A stretch of 64,000 nt of DNA, from contig CP034991.1 of NCBI GenBank assembly GCA_004026145.2, forward strand, positions 1,259,634 through 1,323,633, in the 5' to 3' direction. The stretch is from Takifugu bimaculatus (Eukaryota; Chordata; Actinopteri; Tetraodontiformes; Tetraodontidae). Under the pieces are notes generated by a model, which did no database searches, was not told the origin of the DNA, and saw only the letters and a list, made by a program, of their open reading frames with translations. Below are positions 44,676-57,599 of this stretch, one piece after another. The position numbers were made by a program, and so were the translations under genes. Position 1 is the stretch's first letter. Every line of letters starts with the position of its first letter.

Positions 44676-47330
44676 TGCACACGGGTGTCTGGCGGGCTCA
44701 TATCTGCCTCCAATTACAGGAACCTAATCGTGTGAGGTGCTCGCGTGTGTGTGTGAGTCTGATTGGCCCAGGTCTCCCCCTCAAAGGCCCCCAACTGCCC
44801 CCCTCCACCAGGGATTTCTGCATTCATGGAGACGCTCCGCTTCCCGAGCAGCCTGCTCGCCCCTCGGTGCGTCCTGTCATTCCAAGAGGATGGCTTATTC
44901 ACCTTTTGTGCGCCTCAGTGACACAGCCTGACAAGTGGCGGTGGCGATTCCCCCCCCTCTCCCCCCCCGAGTGCCAGCTGTGATTGATGGTTGTCTGGAG
45001 AATCTTGAAAGTGACAAACTCCTTTACTATTTCAGAATTTATTAGAACAGCCGGACTCTGATCCGATTTCTCAGTGCATCTTGGGAAGGGGAAGCTGGAG
45101 GAGCCAGCAGCATCTGGAGTACTCAACTCCTGAGAGTATTCCCGTTTGTCTTTCCCGTCCTTTTCCACAATATCTGAGCGTCTTAGCCACGCAGCTGCCC
45201 TCATCCTTGGATTCATCGGTGGCTCTTGGGGGCCGTTCCATCCCTCTCAACCCCCCCTGCAGGCAGCTGTTTAACATGAATGCCGAATAGCGCCGGGATG
45301 GAGCCGGAGCGCCGATCGGGAAACTTTGCCGACCAGCTGCAGCACAAAACTATGGCTTCGTCCGTTGGTCAGGAAGACTGGTGAGTCTCTCGGAGAGCTG
45401 TCGTCCCTCGCCGGTTGTTGCTTGATTTCAAATCCCAGAGTTCCCCTGGTTCTCCCTCCTGAACCAGAACCATTAAATTCCAGAATTCCCCTGGTTCTCC
45501 CTCCTGAACCAGAACCATCAAATCCCCGAGCTCCCCTGGTTCTCCCTCCTGAACCAGAACCATCAAATCCCCGAGCTCCCCTGGTTCTCCCTCCTGAACC
45601 AGAACCATCAAATCCCCTGAGCTCCCCTGGTTCTCCCTCCTGAACCAGAACCATCAAATCCCCGAGCTCCCCTGGTTCTCCCTCCTGAACCAGAACCATT
45701 CCTCCACCGCGTGGTCACGCCTGCATCGCTGTCAGGCGGTCATCGTGTAGGGGACCAGGCGCCCCTGGTCCTGGTGGTCTGTGCAGGGGGTCTTTCTCCG
45801 CCAGCTCTTCAGCTCTTGTGGATGTTCGAGCATGTGTGGCTCTTCCTTATCACACTCCTCCAGATCTGCCCAGGGAGAGGAATTCATTTCCAGTAAAAGC
45901 TCCCCGTCTGACTCCTGATATTTGACCCCGGGTCACAGAACAGGCTTTGGCATCTCTGCCACCATCATCCAGGAACACGCAGCCGTTTGAAATAACGTTC
46001 CCGAGAAAAGTGAAGTCCTGTTTTTGTGTCGGGGATTAGCCCCCCGTATGCCGTATTTAAGCCACTGTCCCACTTATCAGTGTCGGGTAAACTTCTAAAT
46101 TAAATTCTTTCTTTCTTGTCTCACTCTCTCAACCCTTCCGCTGTTTCAAAGAGAATTTGTAAGAGCGGATGGTCCCTCGTACAGGCGTCTCTATGTTTAG
46201 CATGCTCAGCTCTTCCGGCAGATTTAAAGGATGCAGCGTTATCGCGGCTCTTTTTTTGGGTTCCAGGGCTGAGATAGCTCGACTCCAACAGCCAAGCAGA
46301 AGAATCCTGACTCATGGGGACGCGGTTTCCACACTTTTATGTCCCTTTAACCTCGGCTCGACTCCTAATTAAAGTCTAATTCCATTAAAATTGTGCGCGG
46401 TCTGTTAGCATCAACAAATTAGCCTTGATAAGCATAGCACCATATGACCTTTTTACATTTATTAATAAATCCTTTTTACTGTTGTATGTGTGTTGTATTT
46501 GCACAAACGCTGCACCAATTCACTGTATTTCAAAATAAATCTGTCCTCGTCAGCCTTCCCTCAGCGGCCCGATCAACTCAAATCAGACGACAAATGAACA
46601 ACTTGCCTTCGAGCGCAGCTTCCTGTGTGTTTTCGTGCGTTTCCATGTGATAAAATGAAATGCTAGCAGGAGCAGCCTTGATGAACAGAGCTGTCTGTGG
46701 TAAATGCCTGTTCAGAATGGGTTTATGGTGCAATTTCTGCACCGGCGGAGCTCAAGCACCGCGGCCGAGGCTCCTATCCTTGAAAAGACAGATTGCATCT
46801 TAACAAGTGGGGGACAGGGAAGCATATGGAAGGTGCTCCTCTCTCCTCCCTGTGCCAGTAACAATGTGACTGCAAAGATGGTTTCCACTAATAAACACCC
46901 AGAGATCTGCTTGTTTGCTTTCCGTATGTTAGCAAAGAAAACGACCCCCAAATTGCGCATTAATGGTTTAAACAATCTGTAATTATTCCTGAAATCTTGA
47001 AATTTTGATTGAATTAAATGTTCTTTAATTTTTTTATTTTTTTTTTTTGCTGGAGCCCAAAGCAGAGCAACGAGGCAGCGCTGGAAAGGTTCATTTTTCA
47101 GTCTGAACGGCGTCTATAATCCGCTGGAGGCGAGTCAGCAGAAACCAGATGTTCTGGTGCAGAAGGGACGAGGAAGTGGGTTCATTAGGAGGGTAATTGA
47201 GACCAACTTACAACTAGAAAGACACCAAACTACCTCAACTCCGACCAGCAGACGCCAACACGATCCTGGATTTCCATCGAACTCTGCGTTTCTATGGTGA
47301 TGTCCAGTGCTGCTTGGTGCCGAGTGAGGC
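44676..47330. other. Intergenic region downstream of SUDS3
   Basis: No coding exon recognised. It contains a 45-bp minisatellite (45431-45700) and AT-rich sequence with several TAAT words at 46360-46445. Short open frames match nothing known. Confidence 0.6.
45431..45700. repeat. 45-bp minisatellite, six copies
   Basis: Six near-identical units carrying the core CCCTGGTTCTCCCTCCTGAA. Copies 1-4 are 45 bp, copy 5 is 46 bp and the last is 44 bp. Because 45 is a multiple of 3 both strands stay open through it, so the apparent proline-rich or glycine-rich reading frames are repeat artefacts. Confidence 0.95.
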
Positions 47331-47334
47331 TCCG

Positions 47335-47374
47335 GGATTACCTGGGATTACCTGTGATTACCTGTGATTACCTG
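47335..47374. repeat. Four tandem 10-bp GGATTACCTG / TGATTACCTG units
   Basis: Two GGATTACCTG units followed by two TGATTACCTG units, in exact 10-bp register. Confidence 0.8.
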
Positions 47375-49422
47375 TCGGACATAAATGCCACACAGTGCTG
47401 CACCTGTTTACACCACCACAAAATCAAACTAACATCCAATTTCTGGAGTTTTTAAGATCAACGCAAACACACCAGCTCAGATCATTCCAGCGTTCCCACC
47501 ACTCCCAGTTATCAGAGTTTTAGGATCAAAATGAAAAGAATAATTATGAATTTTGCACTGATGTTTGCTCTAATTCCACTAAATCCTCTTTGTCTGTTGA
47601 AGGCTTCCTGAACTTAAACACACCGGGCAGACAAATCCTGGAAACTGAGCTCTGGCTGCCATGTCGATCGCGGCCACGCGGTTCCGATGAGCGCAGATCA
47701 ATCGGATCTGATTTGTCAAGCCCAGATCGGACTTTGATGACGCCGCCGATTATGCTGATGACTCCAAACATCTGTCAAGGCCGCGGCTGCGCTCGGCGGG
47801 AATGTGTTCCGTCAGATTTCACATCTGTCCATCAAAACCAACAAACGGAGGAGATTAAAGACGCCGGCGCCGGCGTTGTCGGCGGCGTGGATCTGCCGTT
47901 CGGCTTTCTTTTTCATCGATTTGTTCCTGAAGCTGAGGTGGCGCCGAGGAGCCGGCGGCGTTCCCCACGGCCATGATCTCGCATCATTCACTCCTTCACT
48001 ATGAAGTGAGCAGGGAGACAGAGGAGGATTACACTGGTGACCTTATGACCTTTCTCGCTTAGCTAAATGCTGCCTGTTTGCCCACGCCCCCCCCCCCCAC
48101 ACACACACACACACACACACACACATGGTGACATTATAAAAGGAGGGACTACAGATGTGATGAAAGCTCACTGATTTCCTTCTATCTTTCCGTGTGGCGG
48201 AGCCTCGTTCGGAGCAGGGAGGAGGCGCTAATGACGCCCATTTTCTCGCGGAGTGGCGACAGGGCAAGGACGGCGTCGCGTTGGCGCCGCCCTTGTGGGC
48301 CAGTTGTGACTCCTTTGCTCTGACTCCCATCGCCGCCGATCCTGTTTTTCCATTTGCAGGAGAACGGGGACGCGCCCCACAGACGACACTCAAGACCTGC
48401 GGGGCCGTGCCGCGCCGCCTCGGCTCCTGTTAACGTTATAAGACCTGAGAACAAAACAACTTCCAATTACAGTTTCCTTGGCAACACGCTGGCTCTGCCT
48501 GGCGACGTTCCCTGTCACCCATACATTTGCCCACTGTTTTTGCACTTGTCTGGAAATTGTTCCGCATCCCCGCCGGGCTCCAGGGTAATTTTGAGGGGGC
48601 AGCGTCCGAGCTCTCGACAAAGGCAATTCTTGAACGTGAACGCACGAATGAAAACGCCTCCCGTCGCCGTCGAGCGCCACACTGTGATTTCTGACGCCGT
48701 CCCTGCAAGATGATTTCCTGGAGCAAACGTGCGGATGAAAAAAGTGATCTCCGGCGAAGCTAGTTGCCTGGCAGGCAGCGCGGCGCCGCCCGAGACGTCA
48801 CGTCCCGCGGAACCCGACATCTGTTTCCATTAGGGCCGATTATAGAAACATCCCGCCTCGGAATACATAAACAGGCCAGGGTACAGTTCAGGCTTCAGAG
48901 GCGTCGCCCGCTAATGACTTCACTTCCCATCTGCCGCCGTTTGAGTAATGGCGAAGGGAACCCATCAGGACCCATCACGGTGGAAGCACATCAAGCTGCT
49001 GAGTTTGATGTGGGATCTTTCTGAGCACGAGCTTGCGCAACCATCTCACCAGATCCTGAATCATATCAGAGCCTAAAACACTTATTAAGTCACTGATATG
49101 ATGCATAGGTATCCATGTACGACCCTGAGACAGGTCACGCTGCAGCTTCAGGCTCTCCAAACCGTCGTATCTCCTGTTTAAAATGAGGAGAAAGTGCTCC
49201 GACGCTCTCCACAAACACCTGCACTCACCTGCAGCTTCACGCACTGCCGACAGAAGAGGGCTCGTGCACGTGCTGCCGTGCAGATACAGTTACAGCGCGT
49301 GAAAGTACAGTATTGATTAGGGAGACGATTCCCTGCTGTCATTTGAGGTTGTGGGTCCAGTAAAACGGCCCCACTTTACTAGCAGAATGAGAATTTTGGC
49401 ACTATATAGATGTAAATGTGAG

Positions 49423-49425
<3 letters not shown>
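47375..49425. other. Intergenic CpG-rich stretch without a recognised gene
   Basis: CpG density rises between about 47640 and 48960 (for example around GCCGGCGCCGGCG near 47865). No coding exon with splice sites was identified. A CA repeat lies at 48099-48125. It could be a promoter of an unseen upstream exon, an orphan CpG island, or just G+C-rich spacer. Confidence 0.45.

Positions 49426-49494
<69 letters not shown>
49426..49494. repeat. CA microsatellite, about 34 units
   Basis: Uninterrupted 69-bp CA repeat, the longest perfect dinucleotide run in the window. Confidence 0.95.
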
Positions 49495-49497
<3 letters not shown>

Positions 49498-52200
49498 AGA
49501 ACTGTATTAAGCAGAAAAAGGGGCATCCACTCAGCTGCCTCTTATAGGACGCCATTTGAGTAGGATGCCACTTTAAAGACCATTTCACGTGTCATTTAAT
49601 TTGATGAGCTTGAGAACGGGGAAAAAAGCAGCACGAGGTGAATTGTGTGATATCACACTTCTTTTCTTAGCCACAGCGATGCTAAGAAAAGGTGTTTTTT
49701 TTGGCGCAAATAACTTTTTGGACTTTAGGATGAATGTGTAAATCTGTTGCTGTGCTAAGTCTAAAATTAGGAGAGAAGGGAATGATGGTTTGGAAGAAAT
49801 CACCATAAATCCTCAGAAGCTGCCTGTGATGATGGCTCCTTCTGTTTGAACCCATCAATCTGCCTGCTTTTGTCTAAGGAGGCCTGCATGGGTAATTTTA
49901 GCTTGGATCAATTTGAAAACAGCAGATCAAACAGGCGGGGAGTGAAAATCACAGAGCAGCGCTGGAGGATTGTGCACCGCGCGCGTTTGTGTTATCAGAA
50001 AAAGCGATAACGGCGACGCCCCTGCAGCTTTCCTGGCTGCCTCTGTTGCCTTTCCTTCCAATGTGTCCCACATGGAAGCACTCCAATCGTTGTCCCGTCT
50101 CTACCAATGCCGACGGCCTCAGAGAGACGGCGCACAGGTCAGGCTAACCCAAGCAGCGGCGGCTTTCCTACCTAACATGATCGGATCACGTCGTTTAGGA
50201 AAAATCTGGGCTCCTTTCTGCTCCGTCGACATCAAAGATTAGCGTTGTGACTGCTTTAATCCTCCTCCAGGGGTTGTGTACAGATTATTTATTCAGAGAG
50301 TAAGCGTGGATGGGCCTCCTGGACGTCCACCGCGGTGCCTTGAGAGAAAAGCCTCACCTAGTTTTCCCTCCTGAAAATCAGGGAATGTGCAGGATTTGAG
50401 CAGCGCTGCGACTGCAGGCAGGAAAAAGCCGCTCGCCTAAAATAACTGCAGCTCCCGACTTGCACGTCGGACTCGGCGCGTTCTTCTATTGCATTTCTTC
50501 ATCGATGCGGCTCCTCCGGAACAGTGGTCCAACCTCACAGCGTCAGCTGTTGCCATGGAGCCCTGAGGTCCGATTTACGACTTCCATTTCTGAGCGTTTG
50601 CTCTCGTTTACCCCCCATTTATGCAAAACTCTTAATTTAAACGCTAAATCTTCAAAAGGTGCGTGGTGATTTTAAATGAATAATGAAAGGGGACATATTA
50701 AACTCGCCTTTGGCAGCTGACTTGGTCTTTTCGATCTCAAATATTCATCAGAAATTCAACTTGATCTATGTCAGGTATTATTTACTTAAATATTGATGCA
50801 AAGAGTGATAACCCCTTAAATCTAACCAGCAGGGGGCGCTTGGACTGGGATAAGCCTGATGTAGCCATGTTGGGTGAACGTGACGGAACGTGGAACATCA
50901 GACTTCTCACCACTGTGGCCATAAATAAAATTAAAGCGATTAAATTGGCTGATGATGCAAAAACAAACGGGGATTCATTCCTGGTGGAGCTGAGCCGACT
51001 CAGACCTGAAGCCTCGGATCACGAGCAGGTTCAGCAGGGGCCATCGTTCTTCCCCTGGCGTCCTGCTCACGCTGCACGGCCCCCAACCCTCATGAACAAC
51101 ACAATTCTCGTCAGTTGCTGCGTGACTTTCATATTTGGGGGGTTTATCTGCGGCTCCATTATTCTGGCGGAGCCGCGATTTGAACTGCCACAACTCTTCT
51201 TGGCTTTGCTCTAGTCCCACCTGAGTGGCTGCGACGGATTCAGAGGGGATTAAAATTAGTTAAGCGCTCAATCCGTCCTTTTTCCTGCCGCTGTGAATCA
51301 GGAGACAGGGTACAGACGCAGGATCAGCGTTTCACCCTTCTCCAGTAGGATTCATCACAGGTACCCCCCCCCCCCCCCTTCCTTGGATGAAGGTCTCGTG
51401 CCTGATGAGAATGACGTGAAATCGCCTTTAAATGATTCATTTATTAGAATCTCGAGCTGTATATTTCCAAAGTGGTGGATAAACTGAAGTCCCAGAGGAG
51501 CAGAGCGAGAGGTGATGCTGGGAAGCCATGGAGGATGCTGCCTGGCTGAGCGGGCCCAGGTTTCTCCAGGAGCTCCACTGGAACCCGAGACAGCCCCAGC
51601 GAGTATTTTAATCAAGTCTGCATCGGACCTGACTTGGCTGGACTTGGGACAGTAGCAACGAGAGCAACAACGGCAGAAAGTTTGATCAAGAAACATAACT
51701 AAGGTGGGTGAAAGACTGGAAACTCCTGCTTCCTCTCTCACATTTGGCCTCGTCCTGCCAGAGCGGCTCACAGGCTGGCGTCAGGTGTAAACGGACCTGT
51801 AGCTGCTGCAGTAGAGTCAGACAAGGGCCACTATTGTGAAGCCCTGTTCTCCCTCCAAGGCAGCTCAGTAGCTTTTATTTTAGGTTGGCTCTTTTCTGCC
51901 AACAGTTCAAAGCTTAAATGGGCCTTTCCTCAGTGTTGGGCACTAAAGAGCGCAGCCTCGCCCGAAATAAAAAGATCCCGGAGTTGTGCACAACCATCTC
52001 TGTTGTGGATTTCAGATACTTGAAGACTTTTATTTTGTCTGGCAGCTCCCCTGAATTGATGCATGCACCTCTGCGGTGGGGGGGGTGGGGGAGGGGGGGT
52101 GCTACGTTTTCATTCACCGATCTGCTCGGCTGCCAAGTGAAAATTCTGTTCTTACTGAATGGCTAAAAAAGGTGGTTTCACTTTTATTTCACCCAAACTA
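49495..52200. other. Intergenic, no gene recognised
   Basis: No supported exon. Contains a perfect CTCF-like motif (50824-50843) and a C run (about 51365-51378). Confidence 0.6.
50824..50843 (+). promoter_or_regulatory. CTCF-like motif downstream of SUDS3
   Basis: AACCAGCAGGGGGCGCTTGG is an essentially perfect CTCF core (CCAGCAGGGGGCGC) in plus orientation, about 7 kb beyond the SUDS3 stop codon. Confidence 0.5.
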
Positions 52201-52224
52201 CAAAGTCATGTGAGGAATTACTCT

Positions 52225-52620
52225 AATAAAACAGTGATTTCTGTTCCCCACAGGAACATAATTCCTCTCCCAGATGATGTGTTAAGTGTGAGAACATCAG
52301 AACGTTGGGACCTCCTCAGCTCTGGGCTGGATGACACCATCTTATTCTCCTCATGTACACAATTATCCAAAATTGCTCCCTGTTCCCTATTTAGTGCACT
52401 AACTAGGGAGCACGGCCACCTTGTAGGGCTGTGTGTCTCTGTACCCAAAATACACCTGGACCCAATGTATCCCATAATGCACCGTGAAAAGAAGCAATGC
52501 TGTCTAACCAAGCAATATATCCCATCATCCTTTGCAGTCTTACATGAGTTGCAAAACATGATTTATTAAGAATATTGTAACCCATCAACCAACAACTGAG
52601 TGTTCCATTTAAGAATCAGA
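52225..52620. mobile_element. Candidate non-autonomous DNA transposon fragment
   Basis: Contains phrases such as CCCTATTTAGTGCACTAACT and two related words, CAATGTATCCCATAATGCA and CAATATATCCCATCATCC, which resemble families I recall as dispersed in fish genomes. No terminal inverted repeat or target-site duplication could be delimited by eye, and there is no transposase. Confidence 0.3.
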
Positions 52621-54840
52621 ACAAAATATTACACCTCACATTTGCCCCTCCGGTAGCGCAGGAACGCTTCAGCTCCACCTTTGACATTTAAACCGACCTT
52701 AAACAAGGTCAGGAAGGAGAAAATGGCAGTTTGGTTTAGAAAAATCTAAACCAGATGAGCTCAGAGGGAGTTCTGATGGACGTTATGCTCCTCACACAGG
52801 GTTAGGCTAAGCAGCAGACTCCCTGAAGTGCCCTATTGCCCCTCTGAGATGGAGATTTGCACCGATTGTCCTGAGACTCTGACCATAATTTCACCAAGAA
52901 GAAGAAGAAGCCAACTGCTCCTTTCCTGTACTTGGACCAGCCTTCGTGCACTGTTATTTTCTAAAGAAAATAGCCAGGCAGAAAAGAAGGGAGGAGGTTT
53001 GGAAGGCCGTTTTTCCCCTGTCGAGATGAAGAAAACCTTTTTCTGCAGAGCGACAATCAAGTCCTGGCGCGACTTGTTATGCAGCTCTGTGTAATCGTAA
53101 TGGAACAGGAAGTAAAACAGTCGAAGCGTCTGTTCCTGAGACTCCTAATATCTGCATAGGTTGATGCTAATCATCAGCAGTCGGCAGCGGAGCGCAGCGT
53201 GTTCTGTGTTAGGATAAGATGATCACAAGGGACAGCGGGAGGGGGGGGGGGGGCACAGCAGGGGATTCTAATGAAAGAACAATGAGGGAAGAAGATGGTG
53301 TCATACGTGTGGAGAATGCAGCTCAATTAGAGCCAGTGGTGGAACAGGAGCGCCAACAGCCCGCTAATAGCTAGCAGCAGCAGGGTTCTGTGTTTTAGAT
53401 GGAAATGACGACTCGTCAAGTCAGTAAAATATTTAAAATACTGGAGAAGGTGGGAGAGGAGACCAGCCGGCAACCGTTAGTCAGCACAATTCGCTGCAGA
53501 AGCGCCGGCGTGCACGGAGGGAACGTGCACACCCGACCAGGAACGGACCTGGAACCCGACGCCTTCGGAGTGCGCCGCGAAACAAACGGACCGGGGTTCT
53601 TTTCAGAGCTGGGACACAAGTGGCTTCACTGGTTTCCTGCTTGTTTTAGGATTGATTAAGAACCCCCCCCCCACCCACCCACCCACCCCCCCCCAGAGGT
53701 GGTGAATGTCCCAGGATGCATTTCAAGTAGCCGCTCCACATCATTAGCCCAACGTGCTGCTACAACAACTGCTAGCGTGAAATGTTCCATCACAGATGAG
53801 GAACTGTGGAATTTATCTGGAAATAAAGGCGTAAAATACAGGAAATACACGTCCCCCCCCCCCCCGTCTGCTCCCCCCCCCCGGCAGCAGACGTGTGCTG
53901 CCTGCACAACAACGTCCTTCAAACATCGCTCGGACATTCTCGTCTTCTTGCTTTGATTGATTGATTTCCTCTTCATCCTTCGTGTTGGTGTCGGAACGCG
54001 GCGCTTCATCACCCGGAAAAATCAGCTTTTCCTCGGAGCAGAGTGAGCGACATTCCCTGGGATGACCGCCACGATCCAAAGGTGACGGATTTTGGGGGTT
54101 TCCATGACGGCAGGAGCTATCAGACGCACTCCAAGAGACTTTAGCGCCACTAAACAGAAAAGGCGGCGCCTTTGCGGCGGTTTCACGCTCACGGAGCATC
54201 GCGGGAATCCTTCAGGCCCGTCCGCCCACGCTCGACTTCCTGCCTCCTGTAAAACCTCCATCCAGCCGGATGAGTAAACACTTGAAAGTGACAGAAAGTC
54301 GATGGCGGCGGGAGGGAAAAGCCCCCCCCAAAATGAAACGCTTTTCCTGTCATGTCTTTCTGGGCGTCTGCTGCTTAAAAGCTGCTGGAAATAATGAGTG
54401 AAACTTTGAGGAGCTGATAATGGTGTAAAAGGATAGAAATCCATTAAAGGGGCTCTGATGCATGCGCTGTCTTCACACAGTCGCTGATTTCCTGACAAAT
54501 AGCAAAACGCTTTCAGGGTTCTCTGAAAACCCCCATTTGTCAAAACAAAGACGGAACTTTTGACAGCAAACCACCGGCGAGGATGTAATCATGTGCGAAC
54601 CTCCAGAACCGCAGGTCCAGGATGGAGCCACAATTGCTGCCATTTAATTACTCAGGCTCTAGTTGACGGAGGTGTTTGGACGGGCGTCCCCCGTCTCGGC
54701 CGTGAAGGCCATATAAAGATCTCAGAAAACTGCCGACCGTGCACTTCAAACAGTGTCTCTCTGTCCAGCCCGCTGAGGTCAACGAGGTCAAACCAGGAGA
54801 CACTGCTTTCAGCTCTTGTTGCAGCAGGAGGTTCTGTAAT
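52621..54840. other. Intergenic, no gene recognised
   Basis: G/C homopolymers near 53240-53255, 53665-53695 and 53850-53882. Open frames crossing them are driven by base composition. No splice-supported exon. Confidence 0.6.
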
Positions 54841-54846
54841 ATCAGC

Positions 54847-55060
54847 CTGTCCTCCTCCCATCATCCAGGACTTTAGCATTAGCATCAGCTCCATCCTCGT
54901 CCCACCCTCCAGGACTTTAGCATTAGCATCAGCTCTGTCCTCCTCCCATCATCCAGGACTTTAGCATTAGCATCCGCTCTGTCCTCGTCCCACCCTCCAG
55001 GACTTTAGCGTTAGCATCCGCTCTGTCCTCATCCCATCCTCCAGGACTTTAGCATTAGCC
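54847..55060. repeat. 44-bp minisatellite, about five copies
   Basis: The core CCAGGACTTTAGCATTAGCA recurs at 54865, 54909, 54953, 54997 and 55041, an exact 44-bp spacing. The flanking TCCTC-rich part varies between copies. Confidence 0.93.
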
Positions 55061-57280
55061 GCGGCGCTGGCTCCTTTGTACCACCCCACCACACACACTC
55101 CCAGCCTCACCCTCAGTTGTGGCTGTGCGTCCTCTAGACACCATAAGTGGAGCTGTGAGGCTGCAAGCTGGATAAATCCCCTCTCTGTTGGTGCTGTCGC
55201 TCTGGGCTACAGGAGGAAGGGGGAGGGGGGGGTCTGGGCTCGCCAACAATGCACTGTGGGGGTGCTAGTGAGTCAGAGCCACGTGGAAGCGTTGATAGCG
55301 ATGACAAACTGTTTTCTTAATGTCAGCCTAAGTACCCGGGCCGACATGTTGGACCTAATTGAGTGTGGCACTTTCGACAGTACCTAAAGGAAGGAGAGCT
55401 AGCATGCGCAGCCTGCCTGAAGCCAAGATTAGCATTCCTCTGCCACATTGTCTGCCATAGCCGACTGCTACATAGCGTGAAACGTCAACTTTTTCAGACA
55501 GAAAATAGAGCCAATACCTTTGCCGAGCAGCGCTCAATCGCATTCTTGCTCGGCAGAACCTTCTGCCGGTCCGAGGATGACAGTGGGAACCCAACCGAGC
55601 ATGATGGGACGCATTGCTGATTCATAACCAACTCGCCGTTTTCCTTTTATACCTTACGACCTCGTAAAAAGCAGAAACTTTGAGCTTTAGACTTTCACGG
55701 TAAGTGGACGTGCACAGAAGCTGTTTGGGTCCATTGGTCCCATTTCAGAGCCAAACATGTTTAAAGGTGGAGAAAAGCTACTCTGAGTTCTGTGAGCCTC
55801 TGTGTCTGCTGTCAGGTCCTGATAAGGGGGAATTTGTTTACCTGGGGGGGGAAATCCTGCTAATCTGACTTTAAAGTTACAGAACCTTGTGAAAAAGGCG
55901 CTCCAGAGAGGCCGGACCTTCTCCTCTGTCCACTTCTCCTAAAATGGTTTGGGATTAAACAACCGCTGCAGGATTGTTCCACCAATCAACCTTCTGTGGC
56001 ACACAGGAATTCTCGGGAAAATCCAGTACTTTTTAAAGGGACGGTTTGGAAATGTGCTCCATTTTTTTTTTTTTTTGCGTCATGTGTATGATAAAGTACA
56101 TGATAAAACTTAATGGAACAGGCTCCAGATTTAAATACCAGTCGTCCACGCTATGGCGGTTGCCATGGAAACAATAATCACAAGAGCACTTGACACGCAG
56201 GAAGAAAAATGATATAGAACATTTCAAGCTGCAGGATGTCAATTCTCAAAGAGAATTTGTGGAACCTCACAAATGCGTCTGACGTGCCCCCCCCCCCATC
56301 AGTCATTCTTTTCCCTTAATGCAGACAAAGAGGTCGCGGCTTCTGATGCAATATGCAGCCTGTCGGCGCTCCGGAGACGGAGGTGCGGCCCGATTTCAAG
56401 GTAGACTGCCCGGCTAAATTTAGGAGCTGTAATTCATTCATCACCCAGTTAGTGAATGCACCAGGGAGGCCCATTCGTCTTCCAAGGTGTTCCGTCTGTC
56501 CTTCAGGGTCCGCGCGCACCACTCTGAGTCAAGCTGCTGAGCAACAGCGCCTGGACGCGTCGGCCCGCCCCCTTCCTGTCTCTACCGTCCCTTCTGGGAC
56601 GTCCTAATGAGAACGTCGAAGACGGGAACACCAAGAGGTCGTGCCTGATGTCGGCAGGATGAGGACCAGTGGCGGCTGTGTGTTATGATGGCAGTTAGCA
56701 AAGAGGGAGCGATGCGTTCAGGGTCGTTCCGGCTATCGATCAGGAACAGGAGCAGACGGAGCGTATTGCTGTTGTAAATCATCAGTGGGTGAGGAAAAAA
56801 ATCAACGCTAACGATCTTTTCCATTGACCCCTCACTTAATAAATAGCAGACGCGCAGTAGAAAACACAGCGAGAGCAGCTTTAAATTAAAAACAACAGGT
56901 CCGTCATCAATATAGCGAGCTAGCAGAGAGGCTAGCGGCCGGAGGGAGGCTGAAGGCCAGGACGGAGCAGCGTTTTCCCACCTAATCTACAACTCCGAAG
57001 CAATTTAAACTTTTATCTGTTGGGAAAAGCTGGTAAGGAGAATATTAACCAGGCACTGGACAGGTCTGGAAGAATCCAAACGTTAGAAACGCGTGTGGAT
57101 GTAGCATCGGACGACTCCGCGGAGGCTTGTCTGCAGACCGGCGGAGGCGGTTCGACCAGGCTGCTGTTTGCCGACTTCAACGATCAGTTTATGTCGTGCA
57201 CAGTTATGAGCCAAGGCCAGTTAACGAAGGCTTTCATGGGCTGGTGCAGGAGCACGCAGCAACAATCGTTCCCTTTTAAA

Positions 57281-57334
57281 GATTCAAGATTCGAGATTCA
57301 AGATGTACTTTATTCTTCCCCCGAGGGAAATTGA
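57281..57334. mobile_element. Retroposon 3'-end-like fragment
   Basis: Repeated GATTCAAGAT words followed by TACTTTATTCTTCCCCCGAG and GGAAATT. This resembles the TTTATT-TCCCNNGAGGGAAATT endings I recall from dispersed fish repeats. A similar phrase (TTTATTCGTCCCATTGGGGG) is at 61156-61175. The family is not identified. Confidence 0.35.
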
Positions 57335-57571
57335 ATTGTAGTAGCAGCAACGTGGATTAATATAACTGTAGGCTAGGTTTTGTATTTACAAAGTATAGAA
57401 ACAGAATAAATAAATACAAAAAAGATTCGAACGTTATAAGCATATATACAGCACATATTATAAGTATATATATCTATTATATTATAAGCATTATAAGCAT
57501 ATATACAAGATCAAGCCGGTACCGCGAAGACGGCGCTGGAATCCAAGCAGTGTGTCTCATGCAGCTTGTGT

Positions 57572-57599
57572 GATGTCACACGTGCGATGTCACACGTGC
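57572..57599. repeat. Two 14-bp units each with a CACGTG E-box
   Basis: GATGTCACACGTGC is repeated twice in tandem. The CACGTG cores are at 57579-57584 and 57593-57598. Confidence 0.7.

Noticed and set aside
45271..45699. Glycine-rich minus-strand and proline-rich plus-strand frames
   Set aside because: Produced by the 45-bp minisatellite; no splice sites, no homology.
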